Made by a program: the position numbers and the translations under genes. Shown one piece after another: positions 15,006 to 24,303 of a DNA stretch of 45,968 bases (position 1 is its first letter; every line of letters begins with the position of its first letter). The stretch lies in NCBI GenBank assembly GCA_027023265.1, contig JALVVV010000024.1, positions 1-45,968 of the forward strand, written 5' to 3'. Source of the DNA: DHVE2 group archaeon (lineage in GTDB: Archaea; Thermoplasmatota; Thermoplasmata; Thermoplasmatales; Aciduliprofundaceae). The notes beneath the pieces were generated by a model, which was given only the letters and a program-made list of their open reading frames with translations, had not been told where the DNA came from and ran no database searches.

Positions 15006-17423
15006 CTAAATAATGAATTTAAAATCATTCTTTTTATCATAATCAAAACCAATATCGTAAGTATACGGGCAGTTACACACCCAATAGATTTTCTCTTTTC
15101 TTCCTCTCTTTTGAATATATTTATCAAAACAATATCCTCCCTCCTGTAAATCTTTTAATAGATATGTAATTGGAATTTTAGCCATGTTTTCAACTTTGAA
15201 AGCACTATCAACCTTTTTTTCAAGAATATTTTTTGGAATTACATCTATATGCTGTATTTTTTCATCTCTTACTTTAAACTTTAATCCTTCCTCACTCCCT
15301 GTAGAAATAACCCTCCAATGATCTCCAAAGATTGTGAACTTCCGGAAAAATTCTTCAAACAAACTTTTAGAAAGTTCGTAATCTGAATAAATTTCATCAC
15401 AAAATTTCTTGATATCAATATAAGAAATTGGGACGTCCTTCAAAGGGTTATTTTCTAAATAAATCTGGGTTTTTTCCAAAATATCTTTAGGATACGGATA
15501 AAAATTTTCTGGAGCGAATAAGTTTAGTAAGTATTCATAGGAATTATACCATTTCTCTCCTGCCCGGTTTAATCTTCCTGCACGTTGACCCAAAGCATCG
15601 GGTGGTGCTATTTCTGAAAACATTATATCGCAGGATATATCCAAAGAAATCTCAATCACCTGTGTTGCCACTAATATAAACGGCTTTTTTTGCATCCTAT
15701 TGATAATTTCTTTCTCTTTCTCTGCTCTATCTTTGTAAGTAAATTGTGAATGATACAACATAATATTAGGTTCATTTGTTGCATCCTTTAATCTACCCCT
15801 TAATGTGAGATAAAATTTCTTTGCTCTTTCTACAGTATTGAGAATTACAAATTGAGTAAGCCCTTTTTTATAGTTTTCTATAATATTGGTGAAAACAATA
15901 CTATCAAAAATTGTTGTTGAATATAACCTTATTTTGAAAGGTTTGAAAGCGACACCCTCATCATCTCTAATAAACTCGTAATATTTTAAGCGAGAAAGCA
16001 TAAATTCTGGGAATGTTCCGGACATAAGCAGGTGAGGTATATCCATTTTTCTTAGCGTGGAAAAGAGGGTGATTAAATGCTCTAGCGTTAATTTCTCATA
16101 GTAATGTACCTCATCAAAGATGATAACTGCGTTTTGTAAATTTCCACAAGCGAAATCTGCTTGAGAGAAACCTTTCACGAAAGAGTAAATAAGATGATCT
16201 ATAGTAGTCACTGTTACTGGTTTGAAGAATATGCTTCCTTTAAAATTCTCACTTTTAATATCCTCTGATGTTAGTTCTTCATCCATCTCCTCATCTATTT
16301 TTTCTTTTTCTTCTTTAAGTTTAATGAAAGATCTTCCATGATATATACCTACATTTTTTGAACCAAATATCTTTTTCAAACGCTCATACATCATATTACT
16401 AGTGGTTTGTGTCGGTAAGGCAAAGACGATTTTATTTCTATGATACTTTTTGAGCATTTCTAACGCCCAAATCAAGGCACCTTCGGTTTTGCCTCGTCCA
16501 CAGGGTGCAAACAGAGCTACATACTTACTGCTATTTGAAAGCCTTTTTTGAAATGAATAGGGTTCTTTATTCTTTAAAACTACTTTGAAGGGAGAATTTA
16601 CTTTAAGCCGTAGCACAAATTTCTTAGGATCTTCTATTACATCATCAAGTATTCTACTATTTCCCATGTATTTCTTAACATATTCAGTAAAATTGGCACT
16701 GGAATAATCATCACAGAGTTTTAAGATTGAGAACATAAAGGTATAGATAGATTTTATTTTTTTCCACTCTCTTTTTTCGTCTATTTGAGTGTTAATATAA
16801 ACAAAGAAACTATTCCTTTGTGTCTCTATCCATCTAAGAATTTTGATTTTATTCCTTTCATCTAATATGGGCAATTCTACAGGTTTTTTCTCTAAATTAA
16901 ACCATGTATTAAACCCTAAATGAAGGTATGTTCTATGAACATCCTCTATAAACTTAAGAATCTCTTCCTTAAGAAATGTAGGGGGTTCAAAGAGGTTTTT
17001 ATCTGAATATAGTGAATCCCATAATTGAGTGTGGTGACCCAACACAGCAGCAACTTCTAATGGGATTCCTTCAATAACATATTCATCTAATATTTGCCAA
17101 AATAGTAAGGCTCCATACAACGCATGAGGGTATCTTTGAGATTTTCTATTTGTTTTAATATTTTCCTGAAATTCTTTGGTGAGTTTTCCAATGTCGTGGT
17201 AATATATAACCAAATAAAGATTTCTTAAAAATTTTTCATTATTTAGTGCCCACCTATTACAAAATTGCTGAATAACATCATAGTTCTGGATTATATATTC
17301 CTTCAAAATTTTGAGAGCATCTGTAGTGTGACCATCCAGTGTTTGAAAATATTTTTTTTCGTCATCTGATACATATAATTTTCCGATGGGTTTACCTTTC
17401 AAGCATTTCACCTTTGACCGCAT
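15006..17423 (-). CDS. cas3: Cas3 HD nuclease-helicase
   Basis: This 805-residue fused HD-helicase degrades target DNA after Cascade binding. The HD nuclease residues are visible as GHTTDALK (residue 32), YYHDIGK (75-80), the HALYGA His100 and LGHHTQLW (129-134). The helicase part has Walker A APCGRGKT (307-313), DEVH (437-440), SGT (468-470) and QRAGRLNR (motif VI). The annotated ATG overlaps the end of the upstream gene by 32 bases. A TTG at 17402 preceded by AAAGGTGAAA looks like a better SD-led start and would drop seven residues. It is the last gene of the interference operon. Confidence 0.96.
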   Translation of the reverse strand: MRSKVKCLKGKPIGKLYVSDDEKKYFQTLDGHTTDALKILKEYIIQNYDVIQQFCNRWALNNEKFLRNLYLVIYYHDIGKLTKEFQENIKTNRKSQRYPHALYGALLFWQILDEYVIEGIPLEVAAVLGHHTQLWDSLYSDKNLFEPPTFLKEEILKFIEDVHRTYLHLGFNTWFNLEKKPVELPILDERNKIKILRWIETQRNSFFVYINTQIDEKREWKKIKSIYTFMFSILKLCDDYSSANFTEYVKKYMGNSRILDDVIEDPKKFVLRLKVNSPFKVVLKNKEPYSFQKRLSNSSKYVALFAPCGRGKTEGALIWALEMLKKYHRNKIVFALPTQTTSNMMYERLKKIFGSKNVGIYHGRSFIKLKEEKEKIDEEMDEELTSEDIKSENFKGSIFFKPVTVTTIDHLIYSFVKGFSQADFACGNLQNAVIIFDEVHYYEKLTLEHLITLFSTLRKMDIPHLLMSGTFPEFMLSRLKYYEFIRDDEGVAFKPFKIRLYSTTIFDSIVFTNIIENYKKGLTQFVILNTVERAKKFYLTLRGRLKDATNEPNIMLYHSQFTYKDRAEKEKEIINRMQKKPFILVATQVIEISLDISCDIMFSEIAPPDALGQRAGRLNRAGEKWYNSYEYLLNLFAPENFYPYPKDILEKTQIYLENNPLKDVPISYIDIKKFCDEIYSDYELSKSLFEEFFRKFTIFGDHWRVISTGSEEGLKFKVRDEKIQHIDVIPKNILEKKVDSAFKVENMAKIPITYLLKDLQEGGYCFDKYIQKRGRKEKIYWVCNCPYTYDIGFDYDKKNDFKFII

Positions 17424-18144
17424 CTATTTTTTTTAGGAAATCTAAGCAGTTCTCTAATATTTTAAATTGATATTCAGTATAATACCAATTCTCATTTGGA
17501 GGTGGGGGATAATCCAAATTCGAGACTTCTTTCAGGTAAAGTTGTGCTCTTTTTACCTGTTCATATTTATCTGAATCATGGGCTACCATATTCCTAACAT
17601 CTTTTAACCCTCTATAAAAATCAACTTCCAACTCCCTAGAAATCCCTTTAACTTTATCAAGAAACAAACCATTGATTCCCTCTAACACTACTTTATGAAG
17701 ATCTACGATAAAGGCATTAAAAATGGATTCCTCCATACATAATTTTCCCTGCCATTTCATGGATATTTGGAGTGTTGTAGAAGTAGTGCGAAACAGTGGC
17801 TCTCTTTGTCTTCCTCGAAAATATTCATCTATTTTACATCTCTGATTAATGATATCTTTCCACAACTTGGTCTGACTCTTTTCATAAGCTGGTAGAAGTA
17901 CTTCAAGGGCTTTTTCGGGAGAGATTTCAAAACCTTCCATAATCCACAAGTCCTCTTTTATTTTATTAAACCCCAAATCTACCAGAATCTCACTATGGGA
18001 ATCTTCTATGTTCCCACAATATAAATAAGTATATCCTTCCCCACCAGATTCTATTTTGCCATAATCATAAATCTCCATATTCAATAAATGCTTAAGATGG
18101 CCTTCTGTTAGTTCCTCAATATTGGTTGGAATTATGTTACCCAC
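17392..18144 (-). CDS. uncharacterised Cas-operon protein with HEPN-like RxxxxH motif
   Basis: I do not recognise this 250-residue protein as any named Cas family. Its second half is predicted helical and contains GLKDVRNMVAHDSDKYEQVKRA: R184-N-M-V-A-H189 fits the Rx4-6H motif that ends HEPN ribonuclease domains, and the preceding helix (about 135-180) has the usual spacing. The N-terminal ~110 residues look alpha/beta and unrelated. GTG 18144 overlaps cas5 by 13 bases and has GGAGGAGAG as SD. Its 3' end overlaps cas3, so the protein is co-translated between the two. Inference: a HEPN RNase or RNA-binding accessory of this I-B system. A loose small-subunit role cannot be excluded. Confidence 0.7.
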   Translation of the reverse strand: MGNIIPTNIEELTEGHLKHLLNMEIYDYGKIESGGEGYTYLYCGNIEDSHSEILVDLGFNKIKEDLWIMEGFEISPEKALEVLLPAYEKSQTKLWKDIINQRCKIDEYFRGRQREPLFRTTSTTLQISMKWQGKLCMEESIFNAFIVDLHKVVLEGINGLFLDKVKGISRELEVDFYRGLKDVRNMVAHDSDKYEQVKRAQLYLKEVSNLDYPPPPNENWYYTEYQFKILENCLDFLKKIDAVKGEMLER

Positions 18145-18782
18145 ACTTTCTCTCCTCCATCAAACTCAACCAAGTTTAGTTTATCTTTTATAGGTTCTTT
18201 TGTAGGTATAGAGACTATTTTATACTCTAGTTCAATATTTTTACCTCGTTTATTGAATTTATAGGGGATCCTTTCCACTATGCAGCCAGCGTGAAGTCCT
18301 TCTACTATGCTCCATGTTTCGTCAGACTGAACATCCTTTACTTTAGAAGGCTTTTCTACGATTAGATCTATTAAATCGTCTGAGATACCTAAATATAAAG
18401 GTCTATAGGGCATTAGAAATGCAGAATGTATTTTTTCTATGATTTCTTTATTCCCTACTAAAAATATTTGATATTGTGGCTTTGCTATAAACTCTCTGAA
18501 CATAGGCGCCGATGGAAAACCCCTTGTGTATCTTTTTCCTGATCCTTTCAGTTTTAAAATTTTTGCTAATTCTCTGTTTTTATTAGACTTTACTAGTTTT
18601 ATGCCAATCTTGAACCAATCTTGTATTTCAAAATAATCTCGCGGAAGTCCCAACGCGTTAGCAATAAGCCCTCTGATAGTTGTGTATGGTGGAATACTGT
18701 AACTCAAAATAATAGAAGTGGTTGTGGGGTGGCGAAAACTGGTAAAATAGGGCGCATCCAATGTTACTTTTAGTCCCCACAT
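18132..18782 (-). CDS. cas5: Cascade subunit Cas5
   Basis: The 216-residue RAMP protein binds the 5' handle of the crRNA in the type I-B Cascade. The N-terminal strand VTLDAPYFTSFRHP and the block PPYTTIRGLIANALGLP are diagnostic of Cas5. The rest (FPSAPMFREFIAKPQYQIFLVG...PYRPLYLGISDD) follows the Cas5 pattern of type I-B. It starts 6 bases after the cas7 stop, with a weak SD, and overlaps the downstream HEPN-like gene by 13 bases. Confidence 0.93.
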   Translation of the reverse strand: MWGLKVTLDAPYFTSFRHPTTTSIILSYSIPPYTTIRGLIANALGLPRDYFEIQDWFKIGIKLVKSNKNRELAKILKLKGSGKRYTRGFPSAPMFREFIAKPQYQIFLVGNKEIIEKIHSAFLMPYRPLYLGISDDLIDLIVEKPSKVKDVQSDETWSIVEGLHAGCIVERIPYKFNKRGKNIELEYKIVSIPTKEPIKDKLNLVEFDGGEKVWVT

Positions 18783-18788
18783 TGGAGA

Positions 18789-19703
18789 TCACTCTATTTT
18801 TACTTTCTTTAGATACTCTATGGCATTTTCAAGTGCATTATTAGGTGTTGTTACTTCGATACCTTTGCTCTTCAAGGTAGCTTTTACTTTCTCTTCGTTC
18901 TCTATAGTCCCTGATAATATACCTCCAAAAATTTTACTGCTATATTCTCCTACATCATCTAAGATGTTTTCTAATCTTTGGATATCAATACTTTTTCCAT
19001 TTAACTTAAATGCTTTCTGTAATCTATGAGAGTATTTGTTCTGGAAACTTATTAAGATCACATCAGGAGTAAAGTCTGTGAGCAACCTAGCCTGTTTTGA
19101 ATAATCAGATAGGTATCTTAACGCTTCCAATACTTTGACGATTCTATTTTTTCTCTCATTTGCATCAATGTAGTGTTCGATTTCTACAGTTCTATTTTCT
19201 GTTATTTTTTCTTCTCCTCCGACTCTGAGAGCATCTATAGCAATGCCACATTTATAGAGATTTACGCCGATTTCGACATTTACTATATCCCCTTCCATCT
19301 CACCCTTTTCCATCCTATGTTTTCTTGTTAAAAAGTCTACTACAGAATTATCTTCAAGGGGGAATAATCCGATAGCTGGGGACACCTTCACGGGTGAAAC
19401 TCTAGTAACCGCCCCTTTGCCTTTTATTGTTGTCATAAATCCAAATAGATCACATCCAATACATCTTTTTATATCGCCGCATGTTTCTCCTTTGTCGTTT
19501 GGTACGCACATGTATTCATTAGAATTCAGATTCCTTCTTATTGATTCCCTCAGATAGTGTCTCATAGCTTGGCCGGAGACATATGGGTATTCCACGCCGT
19601 CTACCTTGTACTTTTTCAGGTCTATAAAATTCGCTTCGCCCTCACCTGCGTTCAGGTTTGTCAAATCAGTTCGGGATAACCACACAATTCCTATAGCTTT
19701 CAT
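18789..19703 (-). CDS. cas7: Cascade backbone Cas7 (Cst2/DevR family)
   Basis: The 304-residue protein forms the helical crRNA-binding backbone. The motif [19 protein letters not shown] (about residues 39-57) is the conserved core of the Cst2/DevR branch of Cas7. A cysteine cluster C66-C75-C81-C84 (ending CIGCDLFGF) could bind zinc in the thumb insertion. ATG 19703 has a perfect SD GGAGGTGAT. The Cst2 type together with the CxxC-CxxC Cas8 upstream places the system in the I-B Tneap/Cst group. Confidence 0.93.
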   Translation of the reverse strand: MKAIGIVWLSRTDLTNLNAGEGEANFIDLKKYKVDGVEYPYVSGQAMRHYLRESIRRNLNSNEYMCVPNDKGETCGDIKRCIGCDLFGFMTTIKGKGAVTRVSPVKVSPAIGLFPLEDNSVVDFLTRKHRMEKGEMEGDIVNVEIGVNLYKCGIAIDALRVGGEEKITENRTVEIEHYIDANERKNRIVKVLEALRYLSDYSKQARLLTDFTPDVILISFQNKYSHRLQKAFKLNGKSIDIQRLENILDDVGEYSSKIFGGILSGTIENEEKVKATLKSKGIEVTTPNNALENAIEYLKKVKIE

Positions 19704-19705
19704 AT

Positions 19706-21247
19706 TTAATCACCTCCATTTTTTTGTTTTTGTATTTTGCTTAGTGAATAGTACATCGCTGCATAAATAACAATTAAATCTCTGATTTCTTTCCATGCAT
19801 CTTTGTTTGTTTCTACTAATTCTTTTGTTAGTACTATGACTTCATCTAATGATGAAGGTCTAATTTTTCCTAATTGTTTATCTTTTAAGTTCGGTAATTT
19901 CCTTGCAATTTCTCTCATAACACTCCAAAACTCCTCAATGGTTCTAGTTTTATCCATTTTGTATAGCAGAGACACATTACTCTCGCATATTTTTGAGATT
20001 ATATTTCCAACACTTCTTATACTCTCTAATTTTTCTTTTGGTACGCCCATTTTTTTCCACCTCCATGTATATACAAGATCCTCAAAATATTTTTGGGTAT
20101 ATCTTCGGTCAAAAAAAGATACATAACCGCCTTTTCTTGGTAGCAGATAATAGACAAAGGACTTGAAATCATTATACAAAAACAACTGTGAAAGTTTTTC
20201 TTGTATACCACGTGTGATCTCCCAATCAATGGTTTTTTTCTGTGAAGAATAAAAAAAGATTTTTTTAAACAAATCGGTATATACTCTTTCCACTAAACCT
20301 TCTTCTTTGAGGTCTTTAATGATTTGGAGAATTCCTTCATTGATATCTATTGAATCAATCCTTATGTTTTTAACTGCACCAAATGGAATCTTTATAACTG
20401 CCCATTTCTTGGCAATATTTACATTAGTGGCATTTTCTATGAATTTTTCATAAAAACAGAGCAAAGTAGAATACTCACCAGGTGTATTTTCAACCTCCTC
20501 AGCATCTATATGTACTCTTATATTAGAATATCTGGAATCCTTATTAATCAGTCCTGCATATATCAGATAATTTTTAAAATTATGTAAGTCTTTCAAATTA
20601 TCAAAGATGGGCATAAAAAGAAGAGAAAAATCTCCGGGGAAAGTTCTATATATAACACCTTCATCTGTCCACTCTAAAATACCCAATAGATAACATAAGG
20701 GACACACATTATCATAATAGTCTTTCAAAGATAGTTTGATGCCGTCTTTATATGATCTAACTCCACTGAGAGACGAAATTTTAGTTACCATAGGATAACT
20801 TGCTTGCTGAAGATTCTTAATTTTATATTCATAAGTTCTGCCACAGAGAATGCATTGATTTTTTTCTTTTCCTAATAACGATTTCATTATATAAGCAATA
20901 ATTTCTTTGGTTTTTTCAGGCTTATATATGTTCTCTTTAAACGCAACTTTGCCACCAATCTTTTTATCTTCTTGGATCATTATATAATCTTTCTTTATTT
21001 CTTTTTTAGTTCCTGTTTTTTTGTCTTCTTCTATGACTAACATATTCTCTCTTTTTACTAAAATTTTTAGTGTTAGTTCGTTAATGAATTCCTGAATATC
21101 AGTAATATTTATCTTAAGGGAATCTTTGTGAATCGTTACTTCGCAAGAGGTCATACCTCTTAATATTCGATAGAAATTCTCAATGGCATTGTCCATCCAT
21201 ACGTCGTTATATAGTGAAATATCAAAATTTGTTTGAGAATTTGTCAA
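19706..21247 (-). CDS. cas8b: Cascade large subunit Cas8 (Cst1, CxxC-CxxC type), main part
   Basis: The 513-residue frame carries the two zinc-like pairs CILCG (C132, C135) and CPLCY (C182, C185) that define the Cst1 family. The large subunit recognises the PAM. The frame starts at TTG 21247 with GGGGGTGA as SD. Its N-terminus lacks the NWFxDAG-type opening I expect for this family, and that opening lies in a separate 44-codon ORF directly upstream in another frame (21244-21378). One added G in the G5 run at 21256-21260 would fuse the two. The real product may therefore be a longer fusion (about 557 residues), or two coupled products. Confidence 0.88.
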   Translation of the reverse strand: MTNSQTNFDISLYNDVWMDNAIENFYRILRGMTSCEVTIHKDSLKINITDIQEFINELTLKILVKRENMLVIEEDKKTGTKKEIKKDYIMIQEDKKIGGKVAFKENIYKPEKTKEIIAYIMKSLLGKEKNQCILCGRTYEYKIKNLQQASYPMVTKISSLSGVRSYKDGIKLSLKDYYDNVCPLCYLLGILEWTDEGVIYRTFPGDFSLLFMPIFDNLKDLHNFKNYLIYAGLINKDSRYSNIRVHIDAEEVENTPGEYSTLLCFYEKFIENATNVNIAKKWAVIKIPFGAVKNIRIDSIDINEGILQIIKDLKEEGLVERVYTDLFKKIFFYSSQKKTIDWEITRGIQEKLSQLFLYNDFKSFVYYLLPRKGGYVSFFDRRYTQKYFEDLVYTWRWKKMGVPKEKLESIRSVGNIISKICESNVSLLYKMDKTRTIEEFWSVMREIARKLPNLKDKQLGKIRPSSLDEVIVLTKELVETNKDAWKEIRDLIVIYAAMYYSLSKIQKQKNGGD

Positions 21248-21378
21248 TTGTTCACCCCCTCAGTAGTATCTTCAGACCCCAAAATCCCCGCATCGATAAA
21301 CCAATTTCCCGCGAACTCCAACCTCGCCGCTCCTGCGCCCGTTGGAACAACTTCACTAAACTCCTTTTTACCCATCAT
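21244..21378 (-). CDS. 44-codon ORF holding the probable N-terminus of Cas8
   Basis: ATG 21378 begins MMGKKEFSEVVPTGAG and continues to FAGNWFIDAGILGSED before TGA 21246-21244. The second part resembles the opening of Cst1/Cas8 proteins. A TATA box sits 23-27 bases upstream with no SD, so the cas operon mRNA most likely starts at this ATG. The stop overlaps the TTG start of cas8 by 3 bases. Either it is a frameshifted cas8 5' end (indel or slippage at G5), or a true small protein that couples translation to cas8. The promoter position strongly supports that it is translated. Confidence 0.75.
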   Translation of the reverse strand: MMGKKEFSEVVPTGAGAARLEFAGNWFIDAGILGSEDTTEGVNN

Positions 21379-21397
21379 TTAACAAAATAGTATAAGA

Positions 21398-21405
21398 TAT
21401 TTAAA
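21398..21405 (-). promoter_or_regulatory. TATA box of the cas interference operon
   Basis: On the minus strand TTTAAATA is centred about 23-27 bases before ATG 21378, ideal for a leaderless transcript. The divergent helicase gene has its own ATTTAACT near 21451-21458. The regulatory space between the two genes is only 95 bases. Confidence 0.6.
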
Positions 21406-21473
21406 ATTTCCTGCGAAGCTTCGTCACAATCTCTATTTCCACAGAAAACCATTTAACTCTTCTTAGATACGGT

Positions 21474-24155
21474 ATGGCTATGCTCTCCCGGCTCAGCGAC
21501 GAAATAATTCGAACTTTGGAGGAAAAAGGGATAAGGGAGCCCACGGAAATTCAGAAAAAAGCAATTCCGGAAATTTTAGCCGGTAAAAATTTGCTCATTA
21601 TCTCGCCAACAGGCAGCGGGAAAACCGAGGCCGCAATGCTACCCATAATGCACATGATAGTGGAAGAAAAGAAGAGGAGTGGCGGAAAGGGGATTAAGTG
21701 CATATACATCACCCCTTTGAGGGCCTTAAACAGGGATATGCTTTTTCGTCTGAATTATTTCGGAAAGCGGTTAAATTTGAAGGTTGCCGTGCGACACGGG
21801 GACACATCCAAATCCGAGCGCAGGAAGCAGTCTCTCAATCCTCCGGATATCCTGATAACTACTCCCGAGACATTCCAGATACTGTTTCTGGGTAAGCGAT
21901 TGCGTGAATCTCTTAAAAATGTGAATTTTGTTGTTATTGATGAGGTTCACGAGTTGGCCGGGGACGAGAGGGGTGCGCAAATGTCTGTTGCTCTTGAAAG
22001 ACTTAGAAATATTGCCGAGTTTCAGGTAATCGGACTTTCTGCTACAGTGGGGAATCCAGAGGAGGTGGCCAGGTTCCTGTCTCCTGTGAAAGAAGTGGAT
22101 ATTGTGGAGGTCAAAGAAGGCAGAAACCTTGATGTTGAGATACGGGCACCATCAGTGCTTAGGGAGGATATAGCAGCTACCATGGGCTGCGATGTTAATT
22201 ATGCCTCATCGCTCGTGGAGATGTGGGAGGAGGCGAGCAAGCACCGGGCCACGCTACTTTTCGTGAACACGCGATGCACCGCAGAAGATATTGCCATGAG
22301 GTACAACATATGGCTCAAAAATCCTCCTGTGGAGGTGCATCACGGCTCCCTTAGCAAGGAGCACCGGGTTCGCGTGGAGGAAGAGTTCAAGGCAGGTAAA
22401 AAGAAGATGCTGGTTTGCACCTCTTCGCTGGAGCTGGGAATTGACGTGGGTATAGTCGATTTGGCGCTTCAGTACAATTCACCCCGTCAGGTGACCAAGC
22501 TTGTGCAGAGAATCGGCCGGGCCGGGCACAGCAAATCGGAGGTCTCTCACGGTATAATTTACTGCGATAACCCTGTGGAAATCTGGGAGGCCGGGGCCAT
22601 ATTGTCTCTGGTTAAAAGGGGGTGGGTTGAGAGCGTGAAAATAAGAAAGAAGCCGATTATAGTGCTGTACAACCAGATTGTTGCCATGGCAAACACCTGC
22701 TCAAAAGTTAGCGCTAAATTTGCTTACGATACCGTCAAGAGAGCTTATGTTTTCAACGATCTTACGTGGGATGAGTTTGAAGAAGTGCTCCTGTTTGCAA
22801 AAGAGTCAGGGAAGATATGGTACGATGGCCTGGAATTCGGGAAAAGCCGCTCAGGATTGATGTTCTTTTACGATAATATATCAATGATACCTGATGAGAA
22901 ATCGTACCGGGTGGTAAGCACTGCCAATAAGTACATAGGTGTTCTGGACGAGAGATTTGTTTCTTCTTTGAACATTGGGGATACCTTCGTTATTGCCGGA
23001 AAAACCTGGCGTGTTCTTAGCATAGAAAATGATAAGATAGTGGTGGAGTATATAATGGACATAGCCATGCCCCCCTCCTGGCTTGGGGAAGAAATACCTG
23101 TGCCTTATGAAATAGCAGTGGAAAAACCATCTTATGGAGAAATGAATGCCGCGGCTGTTGAGAAGCTCAGGGATTTTGAGATGTGGGGTAGTGATGAAGT
23201 GAGAATAGAGAAGGGTACGGGTTTTGTGTTTGTGGGTATAAGACTCGGGACGAAGGGAAACTACACCCTAGGTTTAATTCTTTCTTCAATACTTTCACAA
23301 AAGATAGGGGAGTCTGTGGAGTTTAGCGTCACTCCTTACAGCGTTGCTCTTTTCAACCCGAATGTTCTCTCTGATGATGTTGAGTTTCTCCTGAAAAACA
23401 TTAAGAATGCAAGGGGAATACTGACTATAGTTGCCCGTAACTCGCGGCTGTTCAAATATACTTTTATCCACGTAGCCAAAAAAATGGGGGTGATAAAAAA
23501 AGATGCAAGCGTTACAGGTGGGCGCGTGGATAAGATTGCCGAATATTACAAAAACACGATTTTATACCGTGAGGTTGTTGAAAAATTAGCGCATGATTAC
23601 ATGGACATAGAGCATGTTGAAGAGTTTTTGAAAGATTTGAATGTTGGGAAAATAAAAATAAGTAAGGGCAAGTTGAGTGACCTTGCCCGTGTGCTGTTAG
23701 AGGCAAAGGGTGACATGGCATCTCCGATTGTTGCCACGCGGCCGGTGTTAGAGGCGGTCCATCGCAGGCTTCTTGAGGAGAACATGATTATGGTTTGTCT
23801 CTCATGTGGCAGGAGCCTTCACATAAAAGTAAAAGATTTCACGCGTCCTGTTTGCCCGTTTTGCGGGAGCATCCGCGTTGCCCTCGTTAAACCGTACGAG
23901 GAGGAGCTTGTGGATAAATTAAGGCGCGGGAAAATAAATGAACTTCGAAAGCAGGACCTCGATAGGTTGATGGGAATATCTCACTTGCTCAGGCGGCACA
24001 GGAGAATGGGTGCGCTGGTTCTTGCAGGGCGCGGAATCGGGCTCAGCACCGCCGCGAGGATTTTGAGCATACCCTACAATGACGAGCTTGATGTGGTCAG
24101 GCGAGTATTGAAAGAGGAGCTAAAATACGCTAAAAACCGGCAGTTCTGGGATTGA
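21474..24155 (+). CDS. Lhr-type DEAD/DEAH superfamily 2 helicase
   Basis: The 893-residue ATPase has the order of archaeal Lhr proteins: Q-motif region IREPTEIQKKAIP, Walker A SPTGSGKTEAA (about 43-52), TPLRALNRD (Ia), DEVHEL (II), LSATVGNPEE (III) and QRIGRAGHS (VI). A winged-helix and Lhr-core region follow. Near the C-terminus a four-Cys zinc site CLSCGR...CPFCGS is seen. Lhr enzymes act in DNA repair or recombination. The gene lies between the cas operon and array 2, but the family is a housekeeping one and I see no reason to call it a Cas protein. ATG 21474 or 21480 are both possible, leaderless. Confidence 0.9.
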   Translation: MAMLSRLSDEIIRTLEEKGIREPTEIQKKAIPEILAGKNLLIISPTGSGKTEAAMLPIMHMIVEEKKRSGGKGIKCIYITPLRALNRDMLFRLNYFGKRLNLKVAVRHGDTSKSERRKQSLNPPDILITTPETFQILFLGKRLRESLKNVNFVVIDEVHELAGDERGAQMSVALERLRNIAEFQVIGLSATVGNPEEVARFLSPVKEVDIVEVKEGRNLDVEIRAPSVLREDIAATMGCDVNYASSLVEMWEEASKHRATLLFVNTRCTAEDIAMRYNIWLKNPPVEVHHGSLSKEHRVRVEEEFKAGKKKMLVCTSSLELGIDVGIVDLALQYNSPRQVTKLVQRIGRAGHSKSEVSHGIIYCDNPVEIWEAGAILSLVKRGWVESVKIRKKPIIVLYNQIVAMANTCSKVSAKFAYDTVKRAYVFNDLTWDEFEEVLLFAKESGKIWYDGLEFGKSRSGLMFFYDNISMIPDEKSYRVVSTANKYIGVLDERFVSSLNIGDTFVIAGKTWRVLSIENDKIVVEYIMDIAMPPSWLGEEIPVPYEIAVEKPSYGEMNAAAVEKLRDFEMWGSDEVRIEKGTGFVFVGIRLGTKGNYTLGLILSSILSQKIGESVEFSVTPYSVALFNPNVLSDDVEFLLKNIKNARGILTIVARNSRLFKYTFIHVAKKMGVIKKDASVTGGRVDKIAEYYKNTILYREVVEKLAHDYMDIEHVEEFLKDLNVGKIKISKGKLSDLARVLLEAKGDMASPIVATRPVLEAVHRRLLEENMIMVCLSCGRSLHIKVKDFTRPVCPFCGSIRVALVKPYEEELVDKLRRGKINELRKQDLDRLMGISHLLRRHRRMGALVLAGRGIGLSTAARILSIPYNDELDVVRRVLKEELKYAKNRQFWD

Positions 24156-24193
24156 CGCGTTTTTATTCGCATTTGTTCCCTAACTTTAAAACA

Positions 24194-24283
24194 TCACAGC
24201 GATGTGAATATAAAGTAGCCGCCAATAATGAAGCATACTATTGCGCCGATTAACCAAATTATTTTAACATCCACAGATACCAT
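24194..24283 (-). CDS. candidate 29-residue single-helix membrane protein
   Basis: An ORF of 30 codons on the minus strand encodes MVSVDVKIIWLIGAIV followed by CFIIGGYFIFTSL, a single transmembrane helix with a Gly-Gly kink. GGGAG lies directly at the ATG, and a GTG three codons later would have better spacing to this SD. It sits between the helicase stop and the trailer end of array 2. It is short, so chance cannot be ruled out, but hydrophobicity and a near SD favour a real small protein. Confidence 0.4.
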   Translation of the reverse strand: MVSVDVKIIWLIGAIVCFIIGGYFIFTSL

Positions 24284-24303
24284 CTCCCGAATATGCCTTT
24301 TGT

